Assembly (NCBI RefSeq): GCF_028751195.1
Contig: NZ_CP066784.1
Span: 3,596,001 to 3,660,000 of the forward strand
Source: Alicyclobacillus sp. ALC3
GTDB lineage: Bacteria > Bacillota > Bacilli > Alicyclobacillales > Alicyclobacillaceae
DNA: 64,000 nucleotides
Direction: 5' to 3'
Shown here: piece after piece, positions 9,609 through 18,751 of the stretch
How the letters are laid out: each line of letters begins with the position of its first letter
Position numbering within the stretch: position 1 is the first letter of the stretch
Notes under the pieces: model-generated
Told to the model about the DNA's origin: nothing
Databases searched by the model: none
Seen by the model: the letters and a program-made list of their open reading frames with translations, nothing else
Program-made: the position numbers and the translations under genes

Positions 9609-9680
9609 GACTTCGTATCAGAGTAGCCTCCTCGGTTAACATTGTCATGTCAGCTGTTAGAAACTAAGGAGGGGACTTTT

Positions 9681-10019
9681 TTGGCCAAGGTAGCATTTTG
9701 GATTACGGCTGGACCCGAACTTGAGGCTAAAGCAGTTTCGGGAATCATACTGGCGAGCCGACTGAAGAAAAACCGTGGGCAAGACGTCGAGGTGTACTTT
9801 TTTGGACCCGGTGTAGAATTGGTCGGCAAACCAAGCGACAACGTGAAGGAAGCTTTGGCGATGCTTCGCGACGCCAACGTGCACGGCGGCTACTGCCCAT
9901 TTAATGCTCAACAATTCGGCGTGGAGGAGGCAGTTTCCGGTGAGGGACTTCATGGTGAAGCTGCTGGAGAGGCGCTGATTCGGTTAGTTGAAGACGGCTA
10001 CCAAGTGGTCGGATATTAA
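9681..10019 (+). CDS. small DsrE/DsrF-like protein
   Basis: 112 residues from a TTG start with AAGGAGGGGA 9 bases upstream; a longer ORF from 9642 lacks a ribosome site. The sequence (AKVAFWITAGPELEAKAVSGIILASRLK, then VEVYFFGPGVELV) fits the Rossmann-like DsrE fold seen in sulfur-relay and uncharacterised Bacillota proteins. One cysteine lies in GGYCPFNAQQFG, near the position of the active Cys in some members. A hairpin follows at 10050. The function is unknown; a second, different DsrE-like gene lies at 36840. Confidence 0.7.
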   Translation: MAKVAFWITAGPELEAKAVSGIILASRLKKNRGQDVEVYFFGPGVELVGKPSDNVKEALAMLRDANVHGGYCPFNAQQFGVEEAVSGEGLHGEAAGEALIRLVEDGYQVVGY

Positions 10020-10049
10020 CGTCGAATTGCTATTTTGACAGGCAAACTG

Positions 10050-10080
10050 GAATGGGCGCGATGCGTTATCGCGCCCATTC
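10050..10080 (+). terminator. 13-bp perfect hairpin after the DsrE-like gene
   Basis: GAATGGGCGCGAT pairs exactly with ATCGCGCCCATTC across a 5-base loop. No T-run follows on either strand, so it may be a weak or factor-assisted terminator, or an mRNA 3'-end stabiliser. Confidence 0.5.
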
Positions 10081-10274
10081 GGCGTGTACACGGTATCAAT
10101 TCATCGAGTGCGGGCCTCTCTCGACCCACCCCAGACCTTGCATGTTGTGTAATGAACGCGCGGAATGATGACGCATCCGGTCACAATCAAACTCTCGTGT
10201 ATTTTGCTACAATACAGATAACAACTCGTACTCCAACCTGGAGGCTGATCCCTACGAAACGGCTCCCCGCATCG

Positions 10275-11810
10275 ATGTCTAAAGATGAAGTCTTCACGCA
10301 GCTTGAGCGCTTTCGAGATAACGACATGCAGACCCACGGTGGCAAGGTGTGGGCCTATGTGTATGACAGTGGCCTTCGTGAAGTGGAAGAGGTGGCTGCC
10401 ACGGCATACACAAAGTACATGAACGAGAATGCCCTCGACTTCACAGTCTTCCCAAGCCTTCTTCAGATGGAGAATGACATCGTCGCCATCGTCGCGGAGA
10501 TGTTTGCGCCACAGAGTGGCGACGCCGAAAGCGTTCTACCCATCCGACCAAGCGGAACATTTACAAGTGGTGGTACAGAGAGCATTTTGCTAGCGGTCAA
10601 GGCGGCACGTGACTGGGCGCGTGCCACAAAACCAGACATCACCTTACCTGAAGTGATTTTGCCTGTCACGGCACATGCGGCGTTCCATAAGGCAGCTCAC
10701 TACTTCGGTCTGAAGCCGGTCGTTGTACCTGTGAATGCAGAGACGTTTCGCGTCGATGCTGATGTAGTATGCGAGCACCTTACCGACAACACTGTGATGC
10801 TGGTAGGTTCTGCAGTCAACTACTCGCACGGTGTGACTGACCCAGTCCATGAACTTGGGGCCATTGCCCTGGAGTACAAGCTGTGGCTGCACGTGGATGC
10901 TTGCATCGGTGGGTTCCTTATGCATTACCTTCGCGACGTCGGGGAGCTAATCCCAGATTTCGATTTTCGAGTACCGGGTGTCAGTTCTCTGTCAGTCGAT
11001 CTTCATAAGTACGCCTACGCAGCGAAAGGGGCCTCTGTGGTACTGTACCGCGATGCGCAATTGCGGCAGTACGAGATGTTCGCATCCACGCGCTGGGCGG
11101 GGTATCCGATGATTAACACGACGATTCAATCGACGAAGTCCGGGGGGCCACTGGCTGCTTGTTGGGCTGTCATGCACTACCTTGGCGAGGACGGTTACCG
11201 TACGTTAGCCAAGAAGACTCTTCACACGCGAGAAAGGCTTCAGAGCGGACTAGCAAAGCTTCCCGAACTACGGGTCCTTGGAATGCCGGAAGCTGGGCTG
11301 ATTGCCTTTACGTCGGATACCGTCGACGTGTTTGCCCTGGCCGACGAGATGAAACGGCGCGACTGGTTCGTTCAGGTGCAGCCGGGGCGACCCGCAACCG
11401 ACAACCTGCCGGGCCTTGTCCCCACCCTCCATTTGACTGTCACGGGTGCGAGTGAAAAGATTGTTGAGCCTTTTCTCGCCGACCTTGAGGGAGCGATTGA
11501 AAGTCTGAAACGCGACCCGGTGGACGGTGGCGGGAGAGGGGGCAGGCCGAGTCAACCCTCCACTACTCCAACTGTTGTCGAGCAGCTGGCCACTGTCAAT
11601 CCCGAGACCCTAACGCCTGAAGTGCTAACTCAGTTACTCCGCGGTCTCGGCCTTGCTCCCGGCCAGTTGCCCGGGGACATGGCGGATATCAATCGACTCC
11701 TGCGAGTATTGCCGCCGGACTTGATGGAGCGGCTGTTCATCGCCATTACGAGCGAAATGTACACACCGAGACCGTGGTCGTCCGAAGCAGCGGGAGGGCA
11801 CACCTCATGA
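10275..11810 (+). CDS. PLP-dependent group II decarboxylase / sphingosine-phosphate-lyase-like enzyme
   Basis: About 511 residues from the ATG at 10275 (MSKDEVFTQLERFRDND). The frame is open further upstream, and GGAGG at 10240-10244 may serve a non-standard start between 10245 and 10275, so the start is uncertain. The pattern HGGKVWAYVYDSG, FTSGGTESILLAVKAAR, VTAHAAFHKAAHYFGL and VDLHKYAYAAKG (PLP lysine about K245) is closest to bacterial sphingosine-1-phosphate-lyase-like or amino-acid decarboxylases. A 90-residue Pro/Gly-rich, then helical, tail (GGRGGRPSQPSTTPT onward) goes beyond the usual family end. It overlaps the MFS gene by 4 bases. The substrate is unknown. Confidence 0.82.
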   Translation: MSKDEVFTQLERFRDNDMQTHGGKVWAYVYDSGLREVEEVAATAYTKYMNENALDFTVFPSLLQMENDIVAIVAEMFAPQSGDAESVLPIRPSGTFTSGGTESILLAVKAARDWARATKPDITLPEVILPVTAHAAFHKAAHYFGLKPVVVPVNAETFRVDADVVCEHLTDNTVMLVGSAVNYSHGVTDPVHELGAIALEYKLWLHVDACIGGFLMHYLRDVGELIPDFDFRVPGVSSLSVDLHKYAYAAKGASVVLYRDAQLRQYEMFASTRWAGYPMINTTIQSTKSGGPLAACWAVMHYLGEDGYRTLAKKTLHTRERLQSGLAKLPELRVLGMPEAGLIAFTSDTVDVFALADEMKRRDWFVQVQPGRPATDNLPGLVPTLHLTVTGASEKIVEPFLADLEGAIESLKRDPVDGGGRGGRPSQPSTTPTVVEQLATVNPETLTPEVLTQLLRGLGLAPGQLPGDMADINRLLRVLPPDLMERLFIAITSEMYTPRPWSSEAAGGHTS

Positions 11811-13032
11811 ACCGTTGGGTTCTCCTGGTCGGCTATGCATTACTCATCTGTGTGACGCAGGTGCTGTGGGTGACCTTCTCGCCGATCACGACGCTCACCG
11901 CCACCATTATGCACACTGGGGTAGGGGCGGTGGGCGACCTCACTGCACTCTTTCCAATCGTGTACATTGTGGTCGCTGTCCCCGCGGGCATTTGGCTAGA
12001 TCGGCAGTTTACGTCAGCACTTGCGATTGGCACTGTGCTTACCGGGATTGCTGGGATTGCTCGGGTCGTCATGCCGGTGTCGTACGGGTGGCAGTTCGCG
12101 ATGCAAATGCTTCTCGCAATCGCCCAGCCGTTTGTCATCAATGCGATTGCATCGTTCGCTCGCAGTATTTTTCCGAGCGTCGGAGACCCGTTGCGATTTC
12201 GATTGCCAGTGTCGCTCTTTTCGTCGGCGTCGCTGTCGCGATGATCATCAGCCCCATTTTGATGCACCACGGGGGCCTTGGCGCAGTGGAACTTGGCGAG
12301 GGCATTCCGGCAGTCGTCGTCATGCTGTGGGTGATGCTAGGCCTCGTTGGACCGCTTCGAGCACCGCTTGCGGCACTCCCGGCGCACGGCGCCGACAGAC
12401 ATGGAGGCACGACATCTGCTCAGGTTCGATCCGTCCGGATGAGCCTTCAAACCGTGTTTGCGGACCGTTTCATTTGGATGATGTGCGGTCTGCTTGCTGT
12501 CGGGCTTGGCGTGTTTGACGCGCTCAATACGTGGTTGCAGCCGATATTTTCGGAATATGGGATGGGCGGTGCGAGCGGCAACCTGCTTGCCCTGATGCTA
12601 GTCGCGGGCATTTTCGGTTCAGCCTTGCTTCCGTCCATTGCGGCGAAACGGAATCTCCGCAAGACTTTGATGGTCACCGCAGTTGGTCTCACCACTTGGA
12701 TGCTTGTCGCCATGATGTTGTGGCAGTCGACCCTTTGGATTGGACTGTGGATGGTAGTTGCGGGGTTCTTTCTGTTGGCCGGGTTCCCAATCATTCTCGA
12801 GTGGACAGGACGTCAGGTTGCACCGGGACTGCAGGGCATTGCCGTCGGGTTCATCATGCTCACCAGTCATCTGGGAGGCATTGTGTTGATTTTTATGATT
12901 CAGTTTGCACTGAAACCAGCCAATCTCGCAGTTGCTCTTTTGGCTGTAGCGAGTGCACTGGGCTTATGGCTGACACTGCGCCTGCCTGGGAGACGAGTCC
13001 GACAAACAGAGCATGAGGAGATGTCGACATGA
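11807..13032 (+). pseudogene. MFS transporter interrupted by a one-base frameshift
   Basis: The first half (11807 to about 12178) encodes typical MFS N-terminal segments, including VYIVVAVPAGIWLDRQF (loop 2-3 motif). The second half is in the -1 frame from about 12170 to 13032 and continues with SIASVALFVGVAVAMIISP and the remaining membrane segments. One missing base near 12171-12178 explains it: restoring a G gives FPERRRPVAIS, which fits relatives with FP..ERP.A. The rest is undamaged and the overlaps with both neighbours are kept, so a sequencing error or a very recent mutation is likely. If intact it would be a single transporter of about 408 residues. Confidence 0.8.
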
Positions 13033-14654
13033 TCGCGAGAGACGCATTTCATCAGTGGTTGTCTGACAGACAGATTCCGCGGTTGTTCGGAAATCCCGGG
13101 TCTACCGAACTGCCGATGCTGGTCAACTGGCCCGCTTCAGTAGAATACGTACTTGGACTGCAGGAGAGCATTGTCGTGGCCATGGCAGACGCCTATGCCC
13201 AGGCCACCGGTCACTGTGCACTCGTTAATCTGCATGCAGCGCAGGGCCTCGGCAATGCCATTGGCTCACTTCGTACAGCTCTGTACAATCACGCCCCTAT
13301 GGTTGTAACCGTTGGGCAGGAGGACACGAGGCATCAGATTCTAGAGCCTCTTCTGTACGGTGACATGGTGTCGTTGGGGCAACCGGTCGTAAAGTGGGCA
13401 TATGAGGTCAAAGAGGCGGTCGACTTAGTACCGGCGCTCGAACGGGCTTGGCATCTTGCAGAACTGTCGCCGGCGGGACCTGTGTTACTGTCCATCCCGA
13501 TGAACCTGTGGGACCAACCGGCGACGCACCTCGCCATCCGTCAAATGCACACTCCGGTTGTTGCGGACCCTGAGTTGGTCAAACCGATTTACGAAGCGTT
13601 ACTGGAGGCTCAGGCACCTGCACTTGTACTCGGCGGTGGAGTGGCTCGGAGCGACGCGTTCGATGAGGCGATTGCCCTAGCAGAGCGCCTCCAGTGTTCA
13701 GTGTATGGGGCACCGCTTGCACAGCGGCTCGGGTTCCCGAACCAGCATCCGCTTTACGAGGGAATGTTGCAACCTGCGCTGCCGTTGACTTTACAAACCC
13801 TTGCGAAGCACGATGTCGTTCTCGTCATTGGCGCACCTGTCTTTATGACCTATCCATATCTGCCAGGTCCGCGTTCCCTGCCCATGCAGGTGCTGCATAT
13901 TGACGACCTCGACCTGCACCTATCCGCTTCACTCGCTCAGCAAACGTTTCAACTTCCCATCAAAGCGGCCCTCGCCACATTGGTCGAACGGGTACCGGCC
14001 GTAAGCCGTACCTCGCCCACCGGTGCCGCTGCTCGCGCAGCCAAGAAAGAAGCCGCTGCCATGCGTTCCAAACAGGTGATGGGCGTGCCTTACGTGCTCG
14101 ACGCCGTATCTAGACGGGTACCCGATGACACGGTCGTGATTGACGAAGCAGTGTCTGCCAGTCCACTTGTTCGGGAGTATTTACATGTATCTCGCGCAAC
14201 ACAGTACTTTACGGCATCCACCGGGGGCCTCGGGTGGGGAATTCCTGCTGCCATCGGAGCAGCGATGGCAAACCCAGGTCAAACTGTGCTTGCAGTTGTC
14301 GGAGACGGTGCCAGTTTGTATGGCATTCAGGCCCTGTGGACGCTCGCGAGGTTGAATCTTCCAGTCGGTGTGGTCGTTTTGAACAACCGGCGGTACTCCA
14401 TCTTGAACGGGTTTGGGAAAATGCTCTATCCGAGTTTGGAGTCCACGCTGCCGGGACTTGAACTTCCAGGGATTGATATGGTCAAAGTCGCAGAAGGCTT
14501 TGGCGTTTCGGCTTCGCACGTGCGCACACCGGCTGAACTCGAAGCGGCGCTTGCTTCGATATGGAACGCAGGCGGGGGAGGGCACAGGCAGACAGTGTTT
14601 AAACCGTTCCTGCTTGATGTAGCGGTCACATCAGAGGCGATTTCTTTGATGTAG
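13029..14654 (+). CDS. benzoylformate-decarboxylase-like thiamine diphosphate enzyme
   Basis: 541 residues, ATG overlapping the previous stop. It has three ThDP-enzyme domains. The PYR domain has E46 in GLQESIVVAMADAYA and H69 in NLHAAQGLGNAIGS. The central domain follows, and the PP domain carries GDGASLYGIQALWTLA leading to NN (ThDP/Mg motif, about residues 415-445). NLHAAQGLGNAIGSL is characteristic of the MdlC branch that decarboxylates 2-oxo acids such as benzoylformate. Together with the PLP lyase and MFS gene it may form a catabolic or detoxifying unit. The substrate is inferred only. Confidence 0.85.
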   Translation: MIARDAFHQWLSDRQIPRLFGNPGSTELPMLVNWPASVEYVLGLQESIVVAMADAYAQATGHCALVNLHAAQGLGNAIGSLRTALYNHAPMVVTVGQEDTRHQILEPLLYGDMVSLGQPVVKWAYEVKEAVDLVPALERAWHLAELSPAGPVLLSIPMNLWDQPATHLAIRQMHTPVVADPELVKPIYEALLEAQAPALVLGGGVARSDAFDEAIALAERLQCSVYGAPLAQRLGFPNQHPLYEGMLQPALPLTLQTLAKHDVVLVIGAPVFMTYPYLPGPRSLPMQVLHIDDLDLHLSASLAQQTFQLPIKAALATLVERVPAVSRTSPTGAAARAAKKEAAAMRSKQVMGVPYVLDAVSRRVPDDTVVIDEAVSASPLVREYLHVSRATQYFTASTGGLGWGIPAAIGAAMANPGQTVLAVVGDGASLYGIQALWTLARLNLPVGVVVLNNRRYSILNGFGKMLYPSLESTLPGLELPGIDMVKVAEGFGVSASHVRTPAELEAALASIWNAGGGGHRQTVFKPFLLDVAVTSEAISLM

Positions 14655-14864
14655 GACGGTCGTGTATGCAATTCATGCTGGGGAAAACTGTGTCGCAATC
14701 GCCGACACCCGTACGGACTATCCCGATTGCGGGAATTGGTACTTTTGGACGTAGTCATGATGGTAGATGCAGATCATCCGAATATGTCTTCTGTCGACTC
14801 TGTTAACGAGAGAAAATTGCCCTGTAAGTTACCCGTCGGCGATGCCGGGAAAAGGGATGACGAC

Positions 14865-15053
14865 ATGAATGACTACACAGTCCACGAACAACTCGTTGAG
14901 CGGTTACTCGCCTGGGAACAGGACGGGACGCTTGACACCTTGCACCGCATGATTACGCTGTTTGGAAAACTACTGGATGACGGCACTCCCGAAAGACTCG
15001 CCTATTTGCTCAACCATCTGCAAAAAATAGACGAGGCCATGCATATCAGCTGA
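14865..15053 (+). CDS. small uncharacterised protein
   Basis: 62 residues (MNDYTVHEQLVERLLAWEQ...) starting at an ATG preceded by AAAGGGATGA. The frame is open to 14727 but without a better start signal. It is helical and amphipathic, with Leu-rich segments (LDTLHRMITLFGKLLDDG, RLAYLLNHLQKIDEAMHIS) and no cysteines or membrane segment. I do not recognise the family; it is distantly reminiscent of DUF1641-type helical proteins. A strong hairpin follows at 15101. Confidence 0.5.
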   Translation: MNDYTVHEQLVERLLAWEQDGTLDTLHRMITLFGKLLDDGTPERLAYLLNHLQKIDEAMHIS

Positions 15054-15100
15054 CATCGGGTCAAATCGTCACCTGTGGGTTGGCCAGACTACAGATTGTC

Positions 15101-15129
15101 GAAAGAGCCCACTGTCAGTGGGCTCTTTC
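15101..15129. terminator. hairpin terminator
   Basis: GAAAGAGCCCACTG pairs with CAGTGGGCTCTTTC, a 14-bp stem with almost no loop, A-rich on one side and T-rich on the other. It probably ends the small ORF's transcript and insulates threonine synthase. Confidence 0.65.
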
Positions 15130-15335
15130 ATCGAGTGTACGCCCGGCACGGGCGGTTTCTTGCCCTGAGTCGGTTGCATCCGAGTGTGACGCTGGCGTCG
15201 CTCCCCCGTATCCTTTGCCGATGCGGTTCGACTTTTTTCGGTTTTTGGGTGCACATTGCGTTCCCGGCTCCGTACATTAGAGTGTCAGGCTTACCATTGA
15301 CAGACTGGCGTGGACAACCCAAAGGAGTGAAAAAT

Positions 15336-16544
15336 GTGCCGGAGTACAGCGCTTTGTCGCACTTGCGCTGTTCCCGATGTGGGCGGGAGTCCCCCGCCGC
15401 AGGTGTTCGGGAAAAGTGTCAGTGTGGCGGGATTCTCTTTGCACAGTACGACCTCACTGCCGTCGCTGCGTCCTGGTCCAAAGAGATGTTGGCGAGTCGC
15501 GAACCGAACTTGTGGAAGTACCACGAACTGCTCCCCGTGCGCAATGAATCGAATGTGGTTTCGCTCTGCGAACAGATGACGCCGCTCTTAACTTTGCCGA
15601 CCCTGTCCGGGCGCCTAGATGTGCCGAACTTGCTGGTGAAGGACGAGAGTCGACTGCCTTCAGGTACGTTCAAAGCCCGCGGGTCATCTGTCGGGATTTC
15701 GAAGGCAAAAGAACTTGGCGTGCCAGGGGTAGCCATTCCGACCAACGGCAATGCGGGTGCCGCTTGGGCCCTCTACGCAGCGCGAGCCGGTATGCCTATC
15801 ACGGTTGTGCTTCCAACGAGCGGACCGGAGACGCCGCGGAAAGAATGCGTTGCGGCGGGGGCACGAGTCTACACCATTGACGGCACCATTGGTGACGCGG
15901 GCCGTCTGGTGCACGATGCAGCACAGAAATACAACTGGTACGACGTATCGACGTTCAACGAACCCTATCGACTCGAAGGGAAGAAGACGATGGGGTTCGA
16001 GATCGCGGAACAACTTGGCTGGAGTGTCCCAGACGTAATCGTCTACCCAACTGGCGGCGGCGCTGGTGTCGTCGGGATTTACAAAGCGTTCGACGAACTC
16101 GAGCAGTTGGGATTCATCGGCAGCAAGCGGCCGCGGATGGCCATCATTCAAACCGAGGGGTGTGCTCCGCTGGCACGGGCGTTTGTGCAGGGGCAGCGAG
16201 CGTGCAAGCCGTGGGTCGATCCCGCTACCATCGCGTTTGGCATGCGTGTCCCGAGCCCGTCCGCTGATTACCTGCTGCTCGACATCGTCTACCGCACTGA
16301 CGGCATCTGCACGACGGTCACGGAGTCTGCCATCGCAGACATGCGCCTGCAGGTGCTGCGCGATGAGGGCTTCAACATCTGCCCGGAAGGTGCCGCTGCG
16401 TTCGCAGGCGTGCAAAAGTTGCGGGAACAAGGGGTCATCGATCGCGATGAGCAGGTGCTCCTCGTCAACACTGGTTCGGGTCTTAAATATATGGACCAAG
16501 TCGCGGATACCTCCACCGAGCTTGACCTGCGCACAGGTCTCTAA
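15336..16544 (+). CDS. thrC: threonine synthase-like PLP enzyme
   Basis: 402 residues. The GTG at 15336 has AAAGGAG 8 bases upstream; the open frame to 15075 has no support. The N-terminus holds a zinc-ribbon-like C12-x2-C15 ... C28-x-C30, as in many Bacillota/archaeal threonine synthases. The PLP lysine is K113 in LPSGTFKARG, and the phosphate-binding glycine loop is PTGGGAGVVGIYKAF. It converts O-phosphohomoserine to threonine in the cytoplasm. No hom or thrB is adjacent, so a related ThrC-fold enzyme cannot be ruled out. Confidence 0.85.
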   Translation: MPEYSALSHLRCSRCGRESPAAGVREKCQCGGILFAQYDLTAVAASWSKEMLASREPNLWKYHELLPVRNESNVVSLCEQMTPLLTLPTLSGRLDVPNLLVKDESRLPSGTFKARGSSVGISKAKELGVPGVAIPTNGNAGAAWALYAARAGMPITVVLPTSGPETPRKECVAAGARVYTIDGTIGDAGRLVHDAAQKYNWYDVSTFNEPYRLEGKKTMGFEIAEQLGWSVPDVIVYPTGGGAGVVGIYKAFDELEQLGFIGSKRPRMAIIQTEGCAPLARAFVQGQRACKPWVDPATIAFGMRVPSPSADYLLLDIVYRTDGICTTVTESAIADMRLQVLRDEGFNICPEGAAAFAGVQKLREQGVIDRDEQVLLVNTGSGLKYMDQVADTSTELDLRTGL

Positions 16545-16670
16545 CCGTCTTTACGCCGAGCCAATTGTGTAGTATTGCGGCTCGGTGCCCACACTGGACA
16601 TGCCCCCGCACAAAGTTCCCTGAACAAACTGCGTGACCGTCAGATCAAGCGATCGACCGGTAGACCGGCA

Positions 16671-16699
16671 TTGACGGCTGCGCAAAAACGCCCTACGAT
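16671..16699 (+). promoter_or_regulatory. sigma-A type promoter for the alcohol dehydrogenase gene
   Basis: TTGACG, 17-base spacer, TACGAT. Predicted start of transcription is near 16706, about 57 bases before the GTG of the dehydrogenase. Confidence 0.6.
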
Positions 16700-16719
16700 C
16701 GATCGTGAAGCTACATATC

Positions 16720-16747
16720 GAAATCATGTTTCACATATGAAATCACA
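16720..16747. promoter_or_regulatory. candidate operator, possibly for the adjacent IclR regulator
   Basis: Two overlapping elements lie just downstream of the predicted promoter: GAAATCATGTTTC, then TTTCACATATGAAA (arms TTTCA/TGAAA), with the direct repeat GAAATCA. The position would allow repression by roadblock or occlusion. IclR proteins bind TTTC...GAAA-like palindromes, and an IclR gene is two genes downstream. The link is inference. Confidence 0.4.
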
Positions 16748-16762
16748 TGGAGGTGGAGCACC

Positions 16763-17809
16763 GTGAAAGCAGCTGTCTTGGAAGCGTTTGCAAAACCGCT
16801 CGTCGTGCAACAGATGCCAGACCCGGAGTTGTCCCCGCACGGCGCGGTGATTCGTGTACAGGCAAACGGCGTCTGCCGGAGTGACTGGCACGCGTGGATG
16901 GGCGACTGGGACTGGATGAAGCTCACACTGCCGCACATCCTCGGCCATGAATTCAGTGGCATCGTCGAGGCAGTTGGCGCTGAGGTGCGGACTTTTCAGC
17001 CGGGTGACCGCGTTGTCGTCCCGTTCACGCAAGGTGACGGCACTTGCCCGCACTGTCGCAGTGGTCACCAGAATGTCTGTGACAACGTCGCTCTCCCTGG
17101 GTTCACGTACTGGGGTGGCTTCGGTGAGTACGTCCACGTGCCAAACGCTGATAGTAACCTCGTGACGCTCCCAGAAGGCGTGAGTTTCGCGGAGGCGGCA
17201 GCGCTTGGCTGCCGCTTTATGACCGCGTTTCACGGTCTTGTCGACCAAGCGAAAGTGACAGCGGGTGAGTGGGTTGTCGTGCACGGGTGTGGCGGTGTTG
17301 GGATGTCGGCTGTTCAGATTGCGAGTGCTATCGGCGCCAACGTCGTCGCTGTCGATATTTCCGCAGACAAGTTGGCGTTCGCGCAGCAGCTTGGCGCGAC
17401 TGCGACCGTCAACGCGAACGACCCGAAGCTGCGCGCGCACATCAAAGACATCACCGGTGGGGGCGCCCATGTCTCAGTGGACGCACTCGGTATTACGGCC
17501 ACTTGCCAGGCTGCGCTGCGCAGTTTGCGCAAGCGCGGCCGACACCTGCAAATCGGGATGACGAGCGGTGCGGAGCGTGGCATGATTGCCGTGCCGATCG
17601 ACTTTATTGTGCAGCAGGAACTGCAGATTGTCGGGGCGTTTGGGATGCAGCCCGCGCGGTACACGCCGATGTTGCAACTCGTCGAGCAGAAGCGGCTGCG
17701 CCCCGGTGAGTTGGTGACGGAGACCATCGGGATCGAACAAGTGAACGATGTTCTCGCCGGGATGGCGACGTATAGCGGCGTCGGCGTCACGGTGGTGACC
17801 AAGTGGTGA
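16763..17809 (+). CDS. zinc-dependent medium-chain alcohol dehydrogenase
   Basis: 348 residues, GTG start with GGAGGTG upstream. Catalytic zinc ligands are C38, H62 and E63 (GVCRSDWHAW, LGHEFSG). The structural-zinc loop GDGTCPHCRSGHQNVC keeps three cysteines with Asp in place of the first. The NAD(P)-binding Rossmann motif is VVHGCGGVGMSAVQIA, about residues 170-185. It oxidises or reduces alcohols and aldehydes in the cytoplasm. The IclR gene overlaps its last bases, suggesting co-transcription and autoregulated control. Confidence 0.93.
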   Translation: MKAAVLEAFAKPLVVQQMPDPELSPHGAVIRVQANGVCRSDWHAWMGDWDWMKLTLPHILGHEFSGIVEAVGAEVRTFQPGDRVVVPFTQGDGTCPHCRSGHQNVCDNVALPGFTYWGGFGEYVHVPNADSNLVTLPEGVSFAEAAALGCRFMTAFHGLVDQAKVTAGEWVVVHGCGGVGMSAVQIASAIGANVVAVDISADKLAFAQQLGATATVNANDPKLRAHIKDITGGGAHVSVDALGITATCQAALRSLRKRGRHLQIGMTSGAERGMIAVPIDFIVQQELQIVGAFGMQPARYTPMLQLVEQKRLRPGELVTETIGIEQVNDVLAGMATYSGVGVTVVTKW

Positions 17810-18627
17810 ATCGGTTTGATGCCGACGCTGAAGGGCGCGGTCAGGCGGAGGCCGCTGTGCGTTACGAGGTGCCGTCTGTCGTGCTCGCAGTGCGCATCCT
17901 GAAGCTACTGAGTCGCTACAAGCACCGCAGCTGCTCGCTCAAGGAGATTGCAGAGTTGACGGGGGCGAGTAAGACGACGTGTCTGCGCGTGCTGCGCAGC
18001 CTCGAGCAGGAGGACATCCTCAAGTACGATGCGGAGAGGCGAAAATACAGTCTTGGTCCGTATCTAATCCCGCTTGGCAACCGCGCCCTTGCACTGAACG
18101 ACTTTCTGGCCACCGCGACGTCTGAACTCACGGCGGTCGCTCGTGAGACTGGGCTCACGACGGTGCTTATCGAGCGGCTGCGGGATGACAGGCTGATTTA
18201 CATCGCGTCAGAGGAACCGGAGCAGGACAACCTTCGGATCGCGGTGTCTGTCGGGCAGTCGTTCCCGATTGTCGGCGCCGGTTTTGGCCACTGTTTTATC
18301 GCCTATGGGGACGAGGCGTCGTGGCCGCGCTACGCACGGCAGCTGACGCCCTTTTCGCCCAACAGCATTGTAAATCCCGATGTTTTTTATGAGAGTTTGA
18401 GGCAGATTCGACGCAACGGCTACGCTGTCTCGCACGGGGCCCTGGCCCATGGCGTGTCTGCTGTCGCGGCCCCGATTTTCGCTGACAGCGGGGAAGTGGA
18501 ACTGGTCATGTCGAGTCTCGCGATGACGGTCGTTTTGACGCCGGAGTTGCAAGAGCGCGCGCTTCGCGTGCTGCTCGAGCACACGCTCCGACTGTCGGAG
18601 TGGAACGGCTGGCAACCGCTGCACTGA
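17803..18627 (+). CDS. IclR-family transcriptional regulator
   Basis: 274 residues, GTG start overlapping the end of the dehydrogenase gene; a second GTG follows immediately. A winged helix-turn-helix lies at about residues 25-85 (LKEIAELTGASKTTCLRVLRSLEQEDIL). The GAF-like effector domain covers about 100-270, with VGAGFGHCFIAYG and VSHGALAHGVSAVAAPIFA matching the family's VSxGExxxGVxxxAAPI pattern. It likely senses a small organic acid and controls the surrounding dehydrogenase genes. Confidence 0.9.
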   Translation: MVNRFDADAEGRGQAEAAVRYEVPSVVLAVRILKLLSRYKHRSCSLKEIAELTGASKTTCLRVLRSLEQEDILKYDAERRKYSLGPYLIPLGNRALALNDFLATATSELTAVARETGLTTVLIERLRDDRLIYIASEEPEQDNLRIAVSVGQSFPIVGAGFGHCFIAYGDEASWPRYARQLTPFSPNSIVNPDVFYESLRQIRRNGYAVSHGALAHGVSAVAAPIFADSGEVELVMSSLAMTVVLTPELQERALRVLLEHTLRLSEWNGWQPLH

Positions 18628-18631
18628 GGCC

Positions 18632-18669
18632 GCACATTGGTGTGCACATCTGTGTGCACACCAATGTGC
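18632..18669 (+). terminator. 17-bp perfect hairpin after the IclR gene
   Basis: Arms of 17 bases (beginning GCACATTGGTGTGCACA) pair perfectly around a TCTG loop. No T-run follows. It could be a terminator/processing signal or a large palindromic protein site; it lies between the IclR and acyl-CoA dehydrogenase genes. Confidence 0.5.
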
Positions 18670-18751
18670 ATATCGATACGGAGTCAAGGACACACACCCG
18701 CACGTGATGCGGAGTATATGTCACACGTCGACCATTTCTGAGGAGGAGAGG

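Noticed and set aside
10035-10274. N-terminal extension of the PLP lyase from 10035
   Set aside because: It runs through a hairpin and lacks a start signal; the family begins near the ATG at 10275.
12165-12180. Programmed -1 frameshift in the MFS gene
   Set aside because: ATTTTTC is slippery, but there is no clear downstream stimulator, and MFS genes are not known to use frameshifting; a one-base loss is simpler.
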